Source: Rhizobiales bacterium SYSU XM002 (GTDB taxonomy: Bacteria > Pseudomonadota > Alphaproteobacteria > Rhizobiales > Beijerinckiaceae). From it: 64,000 bases of DNA. Shown piece after piece: positions 33,515 to 43,194 of the stretch; the stretch's first letter is position 1; each line of letters opens with the position of its first letter. A program made the position numbers and the translations under genes. The notes beneath the pieces were generated by a model, which worked only from the letters and a program-made list of their open reading frames with translations, ran no database searches and was not told where the DNA came from. Where the stretch lies: assembly GCA_009846685.1 (NCBI GenBank), contig VWVY01000007.1, forward strand, positions 1 through 64,000. The letters are read 5' to 3'.

Positions 33515-33997
33515 ATGAGTGTTCGTTCTTGGAAGGACCTGTGGTCCGGTGTTTTGTATGTGGCGCTTGCGGCGGGGTTTTTGTGGTTCGGTCGGGATTT
33601 CCGGATGGGAACTGCTTCGCGGATGGGGCCGGGGTATTTCCCTCTGGTGCTGGCGTGGGTCTTGCTGGGGTTCGGGGTTCTTTCAGTCGTGCGCTCGTTC
33701 CTTGTCGAGGGCGAGGGGATCGGCGGGATGGCACCGAAGCCGCTCGCGATCATCACCGCGGCCGTGGTGCTGTTCGGACTGCTTCTCACGCCGCTTGGGC
33801 TGGTGGTGGCAATGCCGGTGCTGATCGTCGTCTCGGCGATGGCGTCGAGCCAGTCGGTCTATGACGTCAAGGGCGCGCTGATCGTCATCGGCCTGACGCT
33901 GTTCTGCATCCTGGTGTTCGTGAAGGGGCTCGGGGTGCCGATGCCGATCTTCGGTTCGTGGTTCGACGGCCTCGTGCCGGCCACCTGGCAGCGCTGA
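33515..33997 (+). CDS. tctB: Tripartite tricarboxylate transporter small subunit (TctB family)
   Basis: 160 aa with four membrane helices. Features typical of TctB are FLWFGRDFRMGTASRMGPGYFP near residue 22 and a later hydrophobic pair. GGGGGAAG precedes the ATG. It pairs with the TctA protein encoded next. No receptor gene is adjacent. Confidence 0.88.
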   Translation: MSVRSWKDLWSGVLYVALAAGFLWFGRDFRMGTASRMGPGYFPLVLAWVLLGFGVLSVVRSFLVEGEGIGGMAPKPLAIITAAVVLFGLLLTPLGLVVAMPVLIVVSAMASSQSVYDVKGALIVIGLTLFCILVFVKGLGVPMPIFGSWFDGLVPATWQR

Positions 33998-34008
33998 GGC
34001 GGCGGCGG

Positions 34009-35511
34009 ATGGAACTCTTCGACAACCTCCTGCTCGGTTTTGCGACGGCAATGACGCCGTTGAACCTGCTCTACGCGCTGATCGGCGTGTTCCTTGGCAC
34101 AGCGATCGGCGTGCTGCCTGGCCTTGGACCTGTAGCAACGATTGCGATGCTCCTGCCAGCGACCTTCGCGATGCCGCCGGTGACGGCGATGATCATGCTC
34201 GCGGGCATCTTCTACGGCGCGCAATACGGCGGTTCCACCACCGCGATCCTCGTGAACCTGCCGGGCGAGACCTCCTCGGTGGTGACCGCGCTCGACGGCT
34301 ACCAGATGGCGCGGCAGGGCAAGGCAGGCCGCGCCCTCGCGGTGGCGGCGCTCTCGTCGTTCTTCGCCGGCACGGTGTGCACGCTGCTGATCGCGCTGTT
34401 CGCCCCGCCGCTTGCTGAACTGGCGCTCAAGTTCGGGCCGGCCGAGTATTTCTCGCTGATGGTGCTCGGCCTGGTCGCCTCGATCGTGCTGGCGAACGGC
34501 TCGATCCTGCACGCGCTCGGCATGATCATTCTTGGCCTGCTGCTCGGCCTCGTCGGCACGGATGTGAGCTCGGGTGCCCAGCGCTATACCTTCAACATGC
34601 CCGAACTCGCGGACGGCATCGGCTTCGTCGTGGTGGCGATGGGCATGTTCGGCCTCGGCGAGATCGTCGCCAACCTCGAACATGAAGCCACGCGCGATGT
34701 CTCGATCAAGAAGGTCGAGGGCCTCTGGCCAACGCGGGAGGACTTCCGGCGCGCGACCGGGCCGACGCTGCGGGGCACGCTGCTCGGCTCGATCCTTGGC
34801 ATCCTGCCCGGCGGCGGCGCGACGCTCGCCTCCTTCGGCGCCTATGCGCTGGAGAAGAAGGTGTCGAAGAACCGCCACGAGTTCGGCAAGGGCGCGATCG
34901 AGGGCGTCGCCGCGCCGGAAAGCGCCAATAACGCCGGCGCGCAGATGTCCTTCATCCCGATGCTGACCCTCGGCATCCCCTCCAATCCTGTAATGGCGCT
35001 GATGATCGGCGCGATGATCATCCAGGGTATCCAGCCCGGCCCCTCGGTGATGAAGGAGCAGGCGCCGCTGTTCTGGGGGCTGATCGCCTCGATGTGGATC
35101 GGCAACATGATGCTGCTGGTGCTCAACCTGCCGCTGATCGGCATGTGGGTCAGGATGATCACGATCCCCTATCGCTACCTCTTCCCGGCGATCGTGGTGT
35201 TCTGCGCCATCGGCGTGTTCAGTCTCAATAACAGCATCTTCGACATCTACTTCATGGCGCTGTTCGGGGTGATCGGCTACGTGTTCAAGAAGCTCGACTG
35301 CGAACCCGCCCCCCTCCTTCTCGGCTTCATCCTCGGGCCGATGATGGAGGAGTTCCTCCGCCGCGCGATGCTGCTCGCGAAGGGAGACCCGAGCGTCTTC
35401 GTCACCCGCCCCATCAGCGCAACCATGCTCGCCCTCGCCGCAGTCCTCCTCACACTCGTCCTCCTCCCCGCCTTCAAGAAAACAAGAGGGGAAGCTTTCG
35501 TGGAGGAATGA
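34009..35511 (+). CDS. tctA: Tripartite tricarboxylate transporter large subunit (TctA family)
   Basis: 500 aa with about 12 membrane segments. GVLPGLGPVATIAMLLPATF near residue 34, YGGSTTAILVNLPGE and a second GILPGGGATLASFGAY repeat are the family's inverted motifs. It translocates a carboxylate delivered by a TctC/Bug receptor. I start at the ATG 11 bases after the tctB stop rather than at one inside tctB. A long minus-strand open frame opposite it is an artefact. Confidence 0.93.
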   Translation: MELFDNLLLGFATAMTPLNLLYALIGVFLGTAIGVLPGLGPVATIAMLLPATFAMPPVTAMIMLAGIFYGAQYGGSTTAILVNLPGETSSVVTALDGYQMARQGKAGRALAVAALSSFFAGTVCTLLIALFAPPLAELALKFGPAEYFSLMVLGLVASIVLANGSILHALGMIILGLLLGLVGTDVSSGAQRYTFNMPELADGIGFVVVAMGMFGLGEIVANLEHEATRDVSIKKVEGLWPTREDFRRATGPTLRGTLLGSILGILPGGGATLASFGAYALEKKVSKNRHEFGKGAIEGVAAPESANNAGAQMSFIPMLTLGIPSNPVMALMIGAMIIQGIQPGPSVMKEQAPLFWGLIASMWIGNMMLLVLNLPLIGMWVRMITIPYRYLFPAIVVFCAIGVFSLNNSIFDIYFMALFGVIGYVFKKLDCEPAPLLLGFILGPMMEEFLRRAMLLAKGDPSVFVTRPISATMLALAAVLLTLVLLPAFKKTRGEAFVEE

Positions 35512-35632
35512 TGGGACAGGAACCACTCCGGCTTATGGACATGACGTAGTGCGGCCATTTACGTGCCCTGCACGGCATGACGTGAGCCGAACGGCGAACG
35601 GAGCACACGGCGACCCGCGCGGCGGGACTGAA

Positions 35633-36016
35633 TTATCGCCACCGTTTCGCGAAGCGCAAAGCGCCCCAGACACCGAGAATTGTCGCTCCCATCGTGCCGG
35701 CAAGCGCGAGCGCCATCACCCAGCCACCGGCTGCGGCCAGAGAAGATCCGTCCGCGAAGGGCGAGAGCACGATGGCCATAATACCGCCCCCGGCCTGTGC
35801 GGCGAGAAAGGTGGCGAAGAACGAGATGAAGAGGTTCAGTATCCATCCCAACACACCTCGCCTTTCGGTCCATGCTTCGTGAACGCCGACGGCGAATGCG
35901 GCGGTAAGACAGGCCATCGCAATCACCAGCGGTCCGCCGACGCTCGATGGCGGGATCGCTCCGGTCAGGTGAAGAAGCAGAATGCCGGATATGGCAATCA
36001 GCGTGATGTATTTCAT
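35633..36016 (-). CDS. Small integral membrane protein, unknown function
   Basis: 127 aa with four predicted membrane helices (ITLIAISGILLLHL, LVIAMACLTAAFAVGVH, LNLFISFFATFLAA, WVMALALAGTMGATILGV). No family recognised. AGGAGCAAGGCC before the ATG sets the start over one far upstream. It stands alone between the TTT transporter and pilus genes. Confidence 0.6.
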   Translation of the reverse strand: MKYITLIAISGILLLHLTGAIPPSSVGGPLVIAMACLTAAFAVGVHEAWTERRGVLGWILNLFISFFATFLAAQAGGGIMAIVLSPFADGSSLAAAGGWVMALALAGTMGATILGVWGALRFAKRWR

Positions 36017-36504
36017 GGCCTTGCTCCTGCGCTCCCTGCTTCCTGCATTCCCTGATCCACCTGCGGTGCCGGAGCACGGCAACCCAATCAGGGATGCAGC
36101 GGTGGTGGCGTGCGGGACCGCACGATCCAGAAAGAAAGTGGAACCGTTCCGCGTTTCAGTTTGACGATCCGGAAACGGCAGTGCTGGACGCAATCCGAAA
36201 CGCTATCCCCCCTCGGCAAGGTTCAAGGAGGAGTTGTGGACCTTCTCGGCAGGGCCATCACGCTCTCCCCTCTCGCTCCGACGGCCTCGAAGCTCTTTCC
36301 AGCCTAGTTCTTTCGTTGCAGAAAACCGCGGTTCCAACCGCGATTCCGGCTGGCATTAACCGGCAAATTGCACAACCGTAAAGTGTTGTTCACCATGCCC
36401 TCTTGGCAGCAGGTACCTTTTTGATCAGTTAAACCATTAGAAAGAACTTACCCACGATTTTCCGAAGTCCGGCCAGAACAGGACCGGTAGGTGGAGAATC
36501 CGCA
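36017..36504. other. Gene-free stretch upstream of the pilus operon
   Basis: No convincing gene. It contains the dyad CGCGGTT-CC-AACCGCG (36327-36342), about 160 bp before the first pilin gene, and AT-rich sequence from about 36370 on that probably holds the pilus promoter. No clear -35/-10 pair can be chosen. Confidence 0.4.
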
Positions 36505-36990
36505 ATGAAACTAGCAATGAAGGGCCTCGTGGCCCTCATGGCCGCAGCGGGCGCGGGGAGCGCGCAGGCTGCGACCGCAACCGGATCGATGAATGTCCAG
36601 ATCACGATCCTGGCGTCCTGCGATGTCGTCTCGGCATCCGATCTCAACTTCGGCAGCACGGCCGCGATCGCCTCTGCGATCGATCAGACCAGCACCATCA
36701 CGGTGAAATGCTCAAGCACGACGCCGTACAACGTCGGTATCAGCCTCGGTTCGGGCGGCGGCTCGACGTCGGCGCGCCGGCTCGTCAACGGCGGCAACTT
36801 CGTGACCTACGCGCTTTATCGCGATTCGGGTCGCACGCAGCTCTGGGGCGATACCGTTGGCACCGATACCGTTTCCGGTACCGGTTCGGGGGCGAACCAG
36901 TCGCTGACGGTCTATGGCCGCGTCGGCGCGCAAACTGTGCCGCCGCCCGGCACCTATACCGACGTCGTCACCGTCACCGTCACGTACTGA
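36505..36990 (+). CDS. Csu-type pilin, spore coat U domain protein
   Basis: 161 aa. Signal peptide ending GSAQA, then a single SCPU domain with paired cysteines (ILASCDVV and ITVKCSST) and the C-terminal beta-strand DVVTVTVTY used in donor-strand exchange. Similar to CsuA/B-type major pilins. It is first in a four-gene chaperone-usher operon, behind no obvious regulator. Confidence 0.85.
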   Translation: MKLAMKGLVALMAAAGAGSAQAATATGSMNVQITILASCDVVSASDLNFGSTAAIASAIDQTSTITVKCSSTTPYNVGISLGSGGGSTSARRLVNGGNFVTYALYRDSGRTQLWGDTVGTDTVSGTGSGANQSLTVYGRVGAQTVPPPGTYTDVVTVTVTY

Positions 36991-37003
36991 AGAGAGGTCG
37001 GGC

Positions 37004-37738
37004 ATGAAGCCAGCGCATCATATCCTCGGGGGCGTCGTTCTCGCCGTCCTTTCCGGAGCTGTCGCGCCGGCGGCTCTGGCCAATTCTCTTCAGGCTTCGC
37101 CGGTTCTGATCGAACTCAACGGACGTTCACCGAGTTCCGCGGTGAACGTCCGCAATACCGGCAAGACCGCCTTCGAGGTCCAGACGCGGGTCTTCCGCTG
37201 GGTTCAGGAGGGCGGAAACGAGCGTCTTGAGGAGACCGAGGCAGTTGTCACCTCGCCACCGATCACCACGCTCGATCCGGGCGCGACCTACTCGGTCCGC
37301 GTCATCCGGGTGGACAAGGAGCAGCCCGCCAGGGAGGAAGCCTACCGCGTGCTCGTGGACCAGTTGCCGGACGAAAGCCGGCTGCGTTCCGGCACTGTCG
37401 CACTGGTGATGCGTCACTCAATCCCGGTTTTCGTGACCCCCGAGAACGCTGGTGGACCGCAGGTCCGCTGGTCGCTCGGCACGGAAGGCGGTCGCCTCGT
37501 GCTGCAGGCGATCAACACCGGTGGTCGCCGGTTGCGACTGTCGCAGGTCTCCGTCTCGCTTGCTGGAGGCAAGAAGATTTCGTTCGGCAACGGTCTGCTC
37601 GGTTACGTCCATGCCGGCAGCACGATGCGTTGGGTAGCGCCCGCCTCGGCGGGCAAGGTCGGTAGTGTCGCGTCCGGGGGAACCGTGAACGCAACGACCG
37701 ATCTCGGAACGATCAATGTCAAGGCTGCGGGCCGATAA
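37004..37738 (+). CDS. Pilus assembly chaperone (CsuC-like, PapD family)
   Basis: 244-aa periplasmic chaperone with signal peptide to about residue 27 (APAALA). First immunoglobulin-like domain SLQASPVLIELNGRSPSSAVNVRNTG, with a G1-like LRSGTVALVMRHSIPVFV segment that complements pilin subunits. AGAGAGG before the ATG sets the start. It overlaps the usher gene by 23 bases. Confidence 0.88.
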   Translation: MKPAHHILGGVVLAVLSGAVAPAALANSLQASPVLIELNGRSPSSAVNVRNTGKTAFEVQTRVFRWVQEGGNERLEETEAVVTSPPITTLDPGATYSVRVIRVDKEQPAREEAYRVLVDQLPDESRLRSGTVALVMRHSIPVFVTPENAGGPQVRWSLGTEGGRLVLQAINTGGRRLRLSQVSVSLAGGKKISFGNGLLGYVHAGSTMRWVAPASAGKVGSVASGGTVNATTDLGTINVKAAGR

Positions 37739-40166
37739 GGGGAAAACCGCACGCCTGAAAAACTGGCTCGCAACACTCACGCTGGTCGCCGCCGGCGCGA
37801 TTTTGCACGCCTGTCTTCCTGTCTCCATTGCCGTCGCGGCGCCGGCCGTCAAAGGGCAGACCCTCCATCTCGAAGTCTTTATCGATGAGCAATCGACCAA
37901 CCTGATCGGGAAGCTCACGCGCGCGAGCGATGGCCGCTTCTCCGCAACGCGTGGCGAACTGAAGGAACTGGGGATCGGAGCACCCGGAAAGGGCGAGGAT
38001 TCCGAGGCGATCTATCTCGATGCCCTGCCCGGCCTCGGCATGCGGTATGAGGAAGCCGAGCAGAAACTGTTCCTGACCCTGCCGGACAACTTGCGTCTCG
38101 CCCGCGAATATTCGGCAAGCGTGAGCGAGTTGAAGCTGCGTCCGAACGTCAAGGTTTCGGACGAATTCGGCCATGTCCTCAACTACAACGTCTACGGCAC
38201 AACAGCGCGCGGCTACAATCGCAACGGAACGACCTATTCGACCGGCACCGCAACACTCGAGAGTCGGGCCTTCGGGCCGCTCGGCGTGCTCCAGAACTCG
38301 GCAATCGCCGGCACTAGCCTGACGAAACAGGGTATTCTCCGCCTTGATTCCTCCTTCGTCTTCGCCCATCGCGACTCGATGCTTGTCGGCACGTTGGGCG
38401 ACGCCGTCTCCGGCGGACTGACATGGACCCGACCGATCCGCCACGGCGGCGGGCAGATCTCGCGGCAGTTCTCGCTCCGCCCCGATCTCGTCACCGCTCC
38501 GATGCCGACCGTCTCCGGCAGCGCGGCGGTTCCCTCGACCGTGGATGTCTATGTCGACAACATCCGCATCGCCAGCCAGCAGGTTTCCTCTGGTCCATTC
38601 CGGATATCGGATCTTCCGGTTGGCAACGAGAACGGGATGGCGCGCGTTGTGGTGCGCGATGTCACCGGCAAGGAAACCGTGACAGTGATGCCGTTCTTCA
38701 CCTCCGCGAAACTCCTCGCGCCGGGCCTGTTCGATTTCTCGATCGACGCCGGCTATCCACGCCACAACTACGCGATCGATTCCTTCAACTATTCGAAACG
38801 CGTGTTCGGCATGGCGAGTACGCGCTACGGCCTGACTGACTGGCTGACTCTCGAATCGCATGGCGAAATCACAAAGGGGCTGATCAACGGCGGCGGCGGT
38901 GCAGCCGTCGGCCTGGGTGCTTTCGGGCAACTCTCGCTCGCTGGCGCGGCGAGCTGGCATCAGCAACGACTCGGCACAATGGTCCACGCGAGCTGGCAAA
39001 AATCGTTTCCCTGGCTCTTTCTTGGCCTAAGCACGCAGCGAACGTTCGGGCGCTACGAGGATGTCGCCTCGGTGACGGCCCTCGCCAATCCGGTAAAACA
39101 GACGACCAATCTTCTCGATTCCGGCTTCTACCTCCTCCGGCGCTCGCCGCGCGTGCCGCGGGCGATGGATCGGATATCGATCGGTATTCCGCTGCCGAAA
39201 TGGGAAGCTTCCATCGCCGCGAGCTTCGTCAACCTCGAACGCGATGGCAACGACCGCTCGCGCCTGGCGAGCCTCACCTACTCTCAGACATTCGCCAAGA
39301 AATACAACATGTTCATCAATGGCTATGTCGATCTTCTCGACCGGAAGACGGCCGGCGTCTTCGCCGGGCTGTCCTTCCCGCTCGGCGACGATCTCACGAT
39401 CACCACCGCCGGGAGTGCGACGCGCAGCACCTGGCACGCTGGTGCGGAAATCGCCAAGCGGCCCGGTTCCGGCGAGCACGCCTATGGCTGGCGCGTGTTC
39501 GACACGGAGGGGTCAAGCCCGCTCCGGGGGGCCTCGGGCACCTACATCAATCCCTGGTCGCGGATCGAGGCCGGCGTACGGCAGGACCGGAACTCGGTCG
39601 GTGGTTACGGCGAGATCGACGGCGCGGTGGTGACCACCCGCGCCGGCATCTTCGCGGCCCGCCGCGTGGCCGATGCCTTCGCCGTTGTCGACGTGGGCGC
39701 GCCGGATGTGAAAGTCCTGCACGAGAACCGCGTCGTCGGAACCTCGGGGCGGAACGGCAAGGTCGTCGTTCCAAACCTGCAATCGTTCCAGCGCTCCAAG
39801 ATCGCGATTGCGCCGGAAAGCCTACCGGGAGACCGGATCGCGACCCTTACGGAAACCGAAGTGATCCCCGGTTACCGCGGCGCTGCGGTCGTTTCCACTG
39901 GCAACATGACAGTTGAGGATACGGCGCGGATCGAAATCCGCGGACCCGACGGTCAGCCCTTCCCCGTCGGCACGCGCGTCCAGCATCAGCAGAAGGGCAA
40001 GGGCTACACCATCGGCTATGGTGGCATTGCCTATCTGGCTGGCATCGACGATACCAATACCCTGTCGGTGGCGGTCGGGGGCGCGTCCTGCATCCTGACG
40101 TTCACGCGTGCAGAGAGCCTTGCTGCCAAGGGCAAGCTCGGTCCTCTCGCCTGCAAGATGGAGTGA
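37716..40166 (+). CDS. Outer-membrane usher protein (CsuD-like)
   Basis: 816 aa. An N-terminal signal-like stretch precedes the FimD/PapC-type usher barrel. LTYSQTFAKKYNMFINGYVD and the plug-region STVDVYVDNIRIASQQVSSGPF are usher features, as is the C-terminal beta-sandwich with PVGTRVQHQQKGKGYTIGYGG. It secretes and assembles pilins brought by the chaperone. The start is inside the chaperone gene's end, which implies coupling. Confidence 0.9.
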   Translation: MSRLRADKGKTARLKNWLATLTLVAAGAILHACLPVSIAVAAPAVKGQTLHLEVFIDEQSTNLIGKLTRASDGRFSATRGELKELGIGAPGKGEDSEAIYLDALPGLGMRYEEAEQKLFLTLPDNLRLAREYSASVSELKLRPNVKVSDEFGHVLNYNVYGTTARGYNRNGTTYSTGTATLESRAFGPLGVLQNSAIAGTSLTKQGILRLDSSFVFAHRDSMLVGTLGDAVSGGLTWTRPIRHGGGQISRQFSLRPDLVTAPMPTVSGSAAVPSTVDVYVDNIRIASQQVSSGPFRISDLPVGNENGMARVVVRDVTGKETVTVMPFFTSAKLLAPGLFDFSIDAGYPRHNYAIDSFNYSKRVFGMASTRYGLTDWLTLESHGEITKGLINGGGGAAVGLGAFGQLSLAGAASWHQQRLGTMVHASWQKSFPWLFLGLSTQRTFGRYEDVASVTALANPVKQTTNLLDSGFYLLRRSPRVPRAMDRISIGIPLPKWEASIAASFVNLERDGNDRSRLASLTYSQTFAKKYNMFINGYVDLLDRKTAGVFAGLSFPLGDDLTITTAGSATRSTWHAGAEIAKRPGSGEHAYGWRVFDTEGSSPLRGASGTYINPWSRIEAGVRQDRNSVGGYGEIDGAVVTTRAGIFAARRVADAFAVVDVGAPDVKVLHENRVVGTSGRNGKVVVPNLQSFQRSKIAIAPESLPGDRIATLTETEVIPGYRGAAVVSTGNMTVEDTARIEIRGPDGQPFPVGTRVQHQQKGKGYTIGYGGIAYLAGIDDTNTLSVAVGGASCILTFTRAESLAAKGKLGPLACKME

Positions 40167-40168
40167 GA

Positions 40169-41116
40169 ATGCGCCTGATCGCTCTCTTCGCGGTCGTGAT
40201 GTTCTGGGGCTTTTCGTCCCTGCCGGCCGGTGCGCAGACCTGCACGGTGACCGCGACGGGACTGACCTTCAACCCTGTCGATGTCCTGCTCGGAGCCTCG
40301 GTGGACACGACCGGCACCGTCTCGGTGCAATGCACGGGCACCAAGAACACAACCGTGCGCGTCTGTCTCAATATCGGCTATCCGAATGGCGCCAGCCCTG
40401 GGGGGAACCGGATCGCAATCAGCGGCACCGACCAGCTTGCCTTCCAACTCTACACCGATGCGGCGCGGAGCGTCGTCTGGGGGAGTTATCTGGCAGGCGG
40501 GCCAGCCGGTGTCTCGCTCGACGTCAATATCCGCGGCTCCGGATCAAGTGCGACGGTGAACCAGACGGTCTACGGCCGTGTCTTCGGCAGCCAGAGCACG
40601 GCCGGGTTTGGCACTTTCGCCGCCCTGTTCACAGGGACGGATGCGCATGTCGCCGCGCAGTATTCCGTCGGCGCGGATTGCACCACGATGACAGGCGGGT
40701 CGAACCAGTTTCCCTTCACCGTCTCGGCTGTGGTGCCGGCCAAGTGCACGGTCTCGAACGCGACGCTCGATTTCGGCGCGAGGCCGGTGCTTTCGTCGAA
40801 CGTCGATGCCTCGACCAACCTGTCCGTATCCTGCTCGCGAAACTTGCCCTATTCGGTGGCGCTGGACGGCGGCCTCACCGGCGCGACGGATCCGACCCAG
40901 CGAGCCATGTCGAAGGCCAGCGAGAGAGTCTATTACGGGCTCTACCGCGATTCCACCCGGACGCAGGCCTGGGGCGCGACAACCAATGTCAACACACTGT
41001 CCGGCACCGGCTCGGGGCTAGCGCAATCCGTGCCGGTCTACGGCCGGGTACCGGCACAGACGACGCCGTCGCCTGGAACCTACACGGATACGGTTGTGGT
41101 GACGCTGACCTACTGA
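40169..41116 (+). CDS. Two-domain SCPU protein, probable pilus tip subunit (CsuE-like)
   Basis: 315 aa. Signal peptide ending PAGAQ, then two spore coat U domains, each starting with a Cys-containing strand (CTVTATGLTFNPVD and CTVSNATLDFGARPV). The second ends in DTVVVTLTY like the major pilin. Two-domain subunits in Csu systems sit at the tip. GGAG selects the ATG; a GTG six bases earlier is in frame. It is last in the operon. Confidence 0.82.
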   Translation: MRLIALFAVVMFWGFSSLPAGAQTCTVTATGLTFNPVDVLLGASVDTTGTVSVQCTGTKNTTVRVCLNIGYPNGASPGGNRIAISGTDQLAFQLYTDAARSVVWGSYLAGGPAGVSLDVNIRGSGSSATVNQTVYGRVFGSQSTAGFGTFAALFTGTDAHVAAQYSVGADCTTMTGGSNQFPFTVSAVVPAKCTVSNATLDFGARPVLSSNVDASTNLSVSCSRNLPYSVALDGGLTGATDPTQRAMSKASERVYYGLYRDSTRTQAWGATTNVNTLSGTGSGLAQSVPVYGRVPAQTTPSPGTYTDTVVVTLTY

Positions 41117-41185
41117 ACACCGGTCGCCCCAGTTCACACCGCTCCCGCTGATTGCTGCACGGGCGCGAGCCGCTATGGCATCGTC

Positions 41186-41241
41186 TTGACATCGAATAAT
41201 GATCAGTATTATTAAAATAAGTATACGTTCTAAATTCAGAA
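41186..41241 (+). promoter_or_regulatory. Promoter and dyads upstream of the monooxygenase gene
   Basis: A consensus TTGACA (41186-41191) stands 17 bases before TTATTA (41209-41214). A perfect dyad AATAAT-GATCAGT-ATTATT (41195-41213) covers the spacer and -10. A second near-palindrome, TTCTAAATTCAGAA (41228-41241), lies just downstream. The AT-rich patch is a strong regulated-promoter candidate, with no regulator gene next to it. Confidence 0.6.
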
Positions 41242-41289
41242 TAGTGTTGCCGCCTTTGACTGGCGTGGCGATACACCCGGAGGAAATCC

Positions 41290-43194
41290 ATGCAGTTCCA
41301 TCTCAACGGCTTCGAACCGGGCGATCCGGATGTCAGCGCGCCGGCAGAGCGCTTTCCGGTATCCGGCGCGGCAGGTTCCGTACCGGAGGAGGTGGACGTT
41401 CTCATCGTCGGGTGCGGTCCGGCCGGGTTGACGCTCGCGGCCCAGCTCTCGGCATTCCCCGATATCCGCACTGCGATTGTCGAGCAAAAACCGGACCGGC
41501 TCTATCGCGGGCAGGCGGATGGCATCGCCTGCCGCACGATGGAGATGTTCGAGGCCTTCGGGTTCAGCGAGCGCGTGCTGCGCGAATCCTATTGGGTCAA
41601 TGAAACGACCTTCTGGAAACCCGATGCGGCCAACCCCGACCATATTGCCAGGAGCGGCCGGGTGCAGGATGTCGAGGACGGGCTTTCCGAGATGCCGCAC
41701 GTCATCCTCAACCAGGCGCGCGTGCACGACTTCTACCTCGATGTGATGCGGAAATCGCCCGCCCGGATGCAACCCTATTACGGTCGCCGGTTGACCGATC
41801 TCCGCATCGCCGAGGACGAAGTTTCCCATCCCGTCACGGTGATGCTCGAACGCACTGGGACTTCACATGAGGGCAAGGTCGAGACCGTCCGCGCCCGCTA
41901 TGTCGTCGGTTGCGATGGCGCGCGCAGTTCGGTGCGACGCTCGATCGGCCTGACGCTCGAAGGCGATTCCGCCAATCAGGCCTGGGGCGTGATGGATGTT
42001 CTCGCGGTGACGGATTTTCCGGACATCCGACTGAAATCCGTCATCCAGTCCTCAGCCGGCGGCAGCATGATCATCATTCCGCGCGAGGGCGGCTATCTCG
42101 TGCGCATCTATGTCGAGATGGACAAGCTCGCTGAGGGCGAACGTGTCGCCAACCGCAGCCTCACCTCGGACGATCTGATCGCGGCGGCACGGCGTGTGCT
42201 CAGCCCCTACACGCTCGAGGTGAAGGAAATCGCGTGGTGGTCGGTCTACGAGATCGGGCAGCGCCTCTCCGGACGCTTCGACAATGCGGGCGAGGGTGGC
42301 ACGATCCCCAATGTCTTCATTGCCGGCGACGCCTGCCACACCCACAGCCCGAAGGCCGGGCAGGGCATGAACGTCTCGATGCAGGACACCTTCAATCTCG
42401 GTTGGAAGCTCGCTGCCGTGTTGCGCGGACAGGCGACGCCGGAACTCCTGCGCACCTATTCCGCCGAACGGCAGGCGATTGCCAAGGAGCTGATCGATTT
42501 CGACCGAGAATGGGCGAAGATGCTCAGCATTTCCAAGAAATCTGGCTTCGATCCGGCCGAGACGGAGCGTTATTTCGTCCGTCACGGGCGCTACACCGCC
42601 GGCACGGCGACGCAGTATCGGCCTTCGCTGCTGACCGGCAAGGGTGCGTATCAGGAGCTCGCGAAGGGGTTCACGGTCGGCACGCGGTTCCATTCCGCGC
42701 CTGTGATCCGGCTCGGCGACGCCAAGCCCGTTCACCTCGGCCATGTCGCGCGTGCGGACGGGCGCTGGCGGCTGATCGCCTTCGCCGATGCCGGCGATCC
42801 GATGGTGACGGGCTCACGGATCGGTGCTCTATGCGATTTTCTCGGCGCGGACGCCTCGTCGCCTGTGACCCGCTATCTCCGCACGGGCGAGGACATCGAT
42901 GCTATCGTCGATGTCCGGGTCGTGTTCCAGCAAGCGCATCGCGATCTTGCATTCGAGCGCATGCCTGCCTTTCTCAAGCCACGCAAGGGCCGCTACGGAC
43001 TGATCGACTACGAGAAGATGTTCTGCGCCGACCGCCGACCGGGGCACGATATTTTCGATCTACGCGGCATAGACCGGAGCAAGGGCGGCATCGTCCTGTT
43101 GCGCCCGGATCAATATGTCGCGGATATTTTCCCGCTGGATGCCTATGGCGCTCTCTCCGCCTATTTCGAGCGTTTCATGTCGCGCGCGGATTAA
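41290..43194 (+). CDS. mobA: FAD-dependent aromatic monooxygenase (3-hydroxybenzoate 4-monooxygenase-like)
   Basis: 634 aa. From memory it closely resembles MobA of Comamonas through its length, including the start MQFHLNGFEPGDP and GQADGIACRTMEMFEAFGF. The FAD site is VDVLIVGCGPAGLTLAAQLS near residue 36. The second FAD motif is GDACHTHSPKAGQGMN, and the C-terminal thioredoxin-like domain ends YVADIFPLDAYGAL. It should convert 3-hydroxybenzoate or a similar phenol to a catechol using NADPH and O2. GGAGG precedes the ATG. It converges on dnaE2, the stop codons overlapping. The substrate is inference from family likeness. Confidence 0.88.
   Translation: MQFHLNGFEPGDPDVSAPAERFPVSGAAGSVPEEVDVLIVGCGPAGLTLAAQLSAFPDIRTAIVEQKPDRLYRGQADGIACRTMEMFEAFGFSERVLRESYWVNETTFWKPDAANPDHIARSGRVQDVEDGLSEMPHVILNQARVHDFYLDVMRKSPARMQPYYGRRLTDLRIAEDEVSHPVTVMLERTGTSHEGKVETVRARYVVGCDGARSSVRRSIGLTLEGDSANQAWGVMDVLAVTDFPDIRLKSVIQSSAGGSMIIIPREGGYLVRIYVEMDKLAEGERVANRSLTSDDLIAAARRVLSPYTLEVKEIAWWSVYEIGQRLSGRFDNAGEGGTIPNVFIAGDACHTHSPKAGQGMNVSMQDTFNLGWKLAAVLRGQATPELLRTYSAERQAIAKELIDFDREWAKMLSISKKSGFDPAETERYFVRHGRYTAGTATQYRPSLLTGKGAYQELAKGFTVGTRFHSAPVIRLGDAKPVHLGHVARADGRWRLIAFADAGDPMVTGSRIGALCDFLGADASSPVTRYLRTGEDIDAIVDVRVVFQQAHRDLAFERMPAFLKPRKGRYGLIDYEKMFCADRRPGHDIFDLRGIDRSKGGIVLLRPDQYVADIFPLDAYGALSAYFERFMSRAD

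Noticed and set aside
33859-35526. A 555-codon open frame on the minus strand opposite tctA
   Set aside because: Its product is a His/Asp/Glu/Arg-rich string with no family likeness, and it is the mirror of a clear membrane protein gene.
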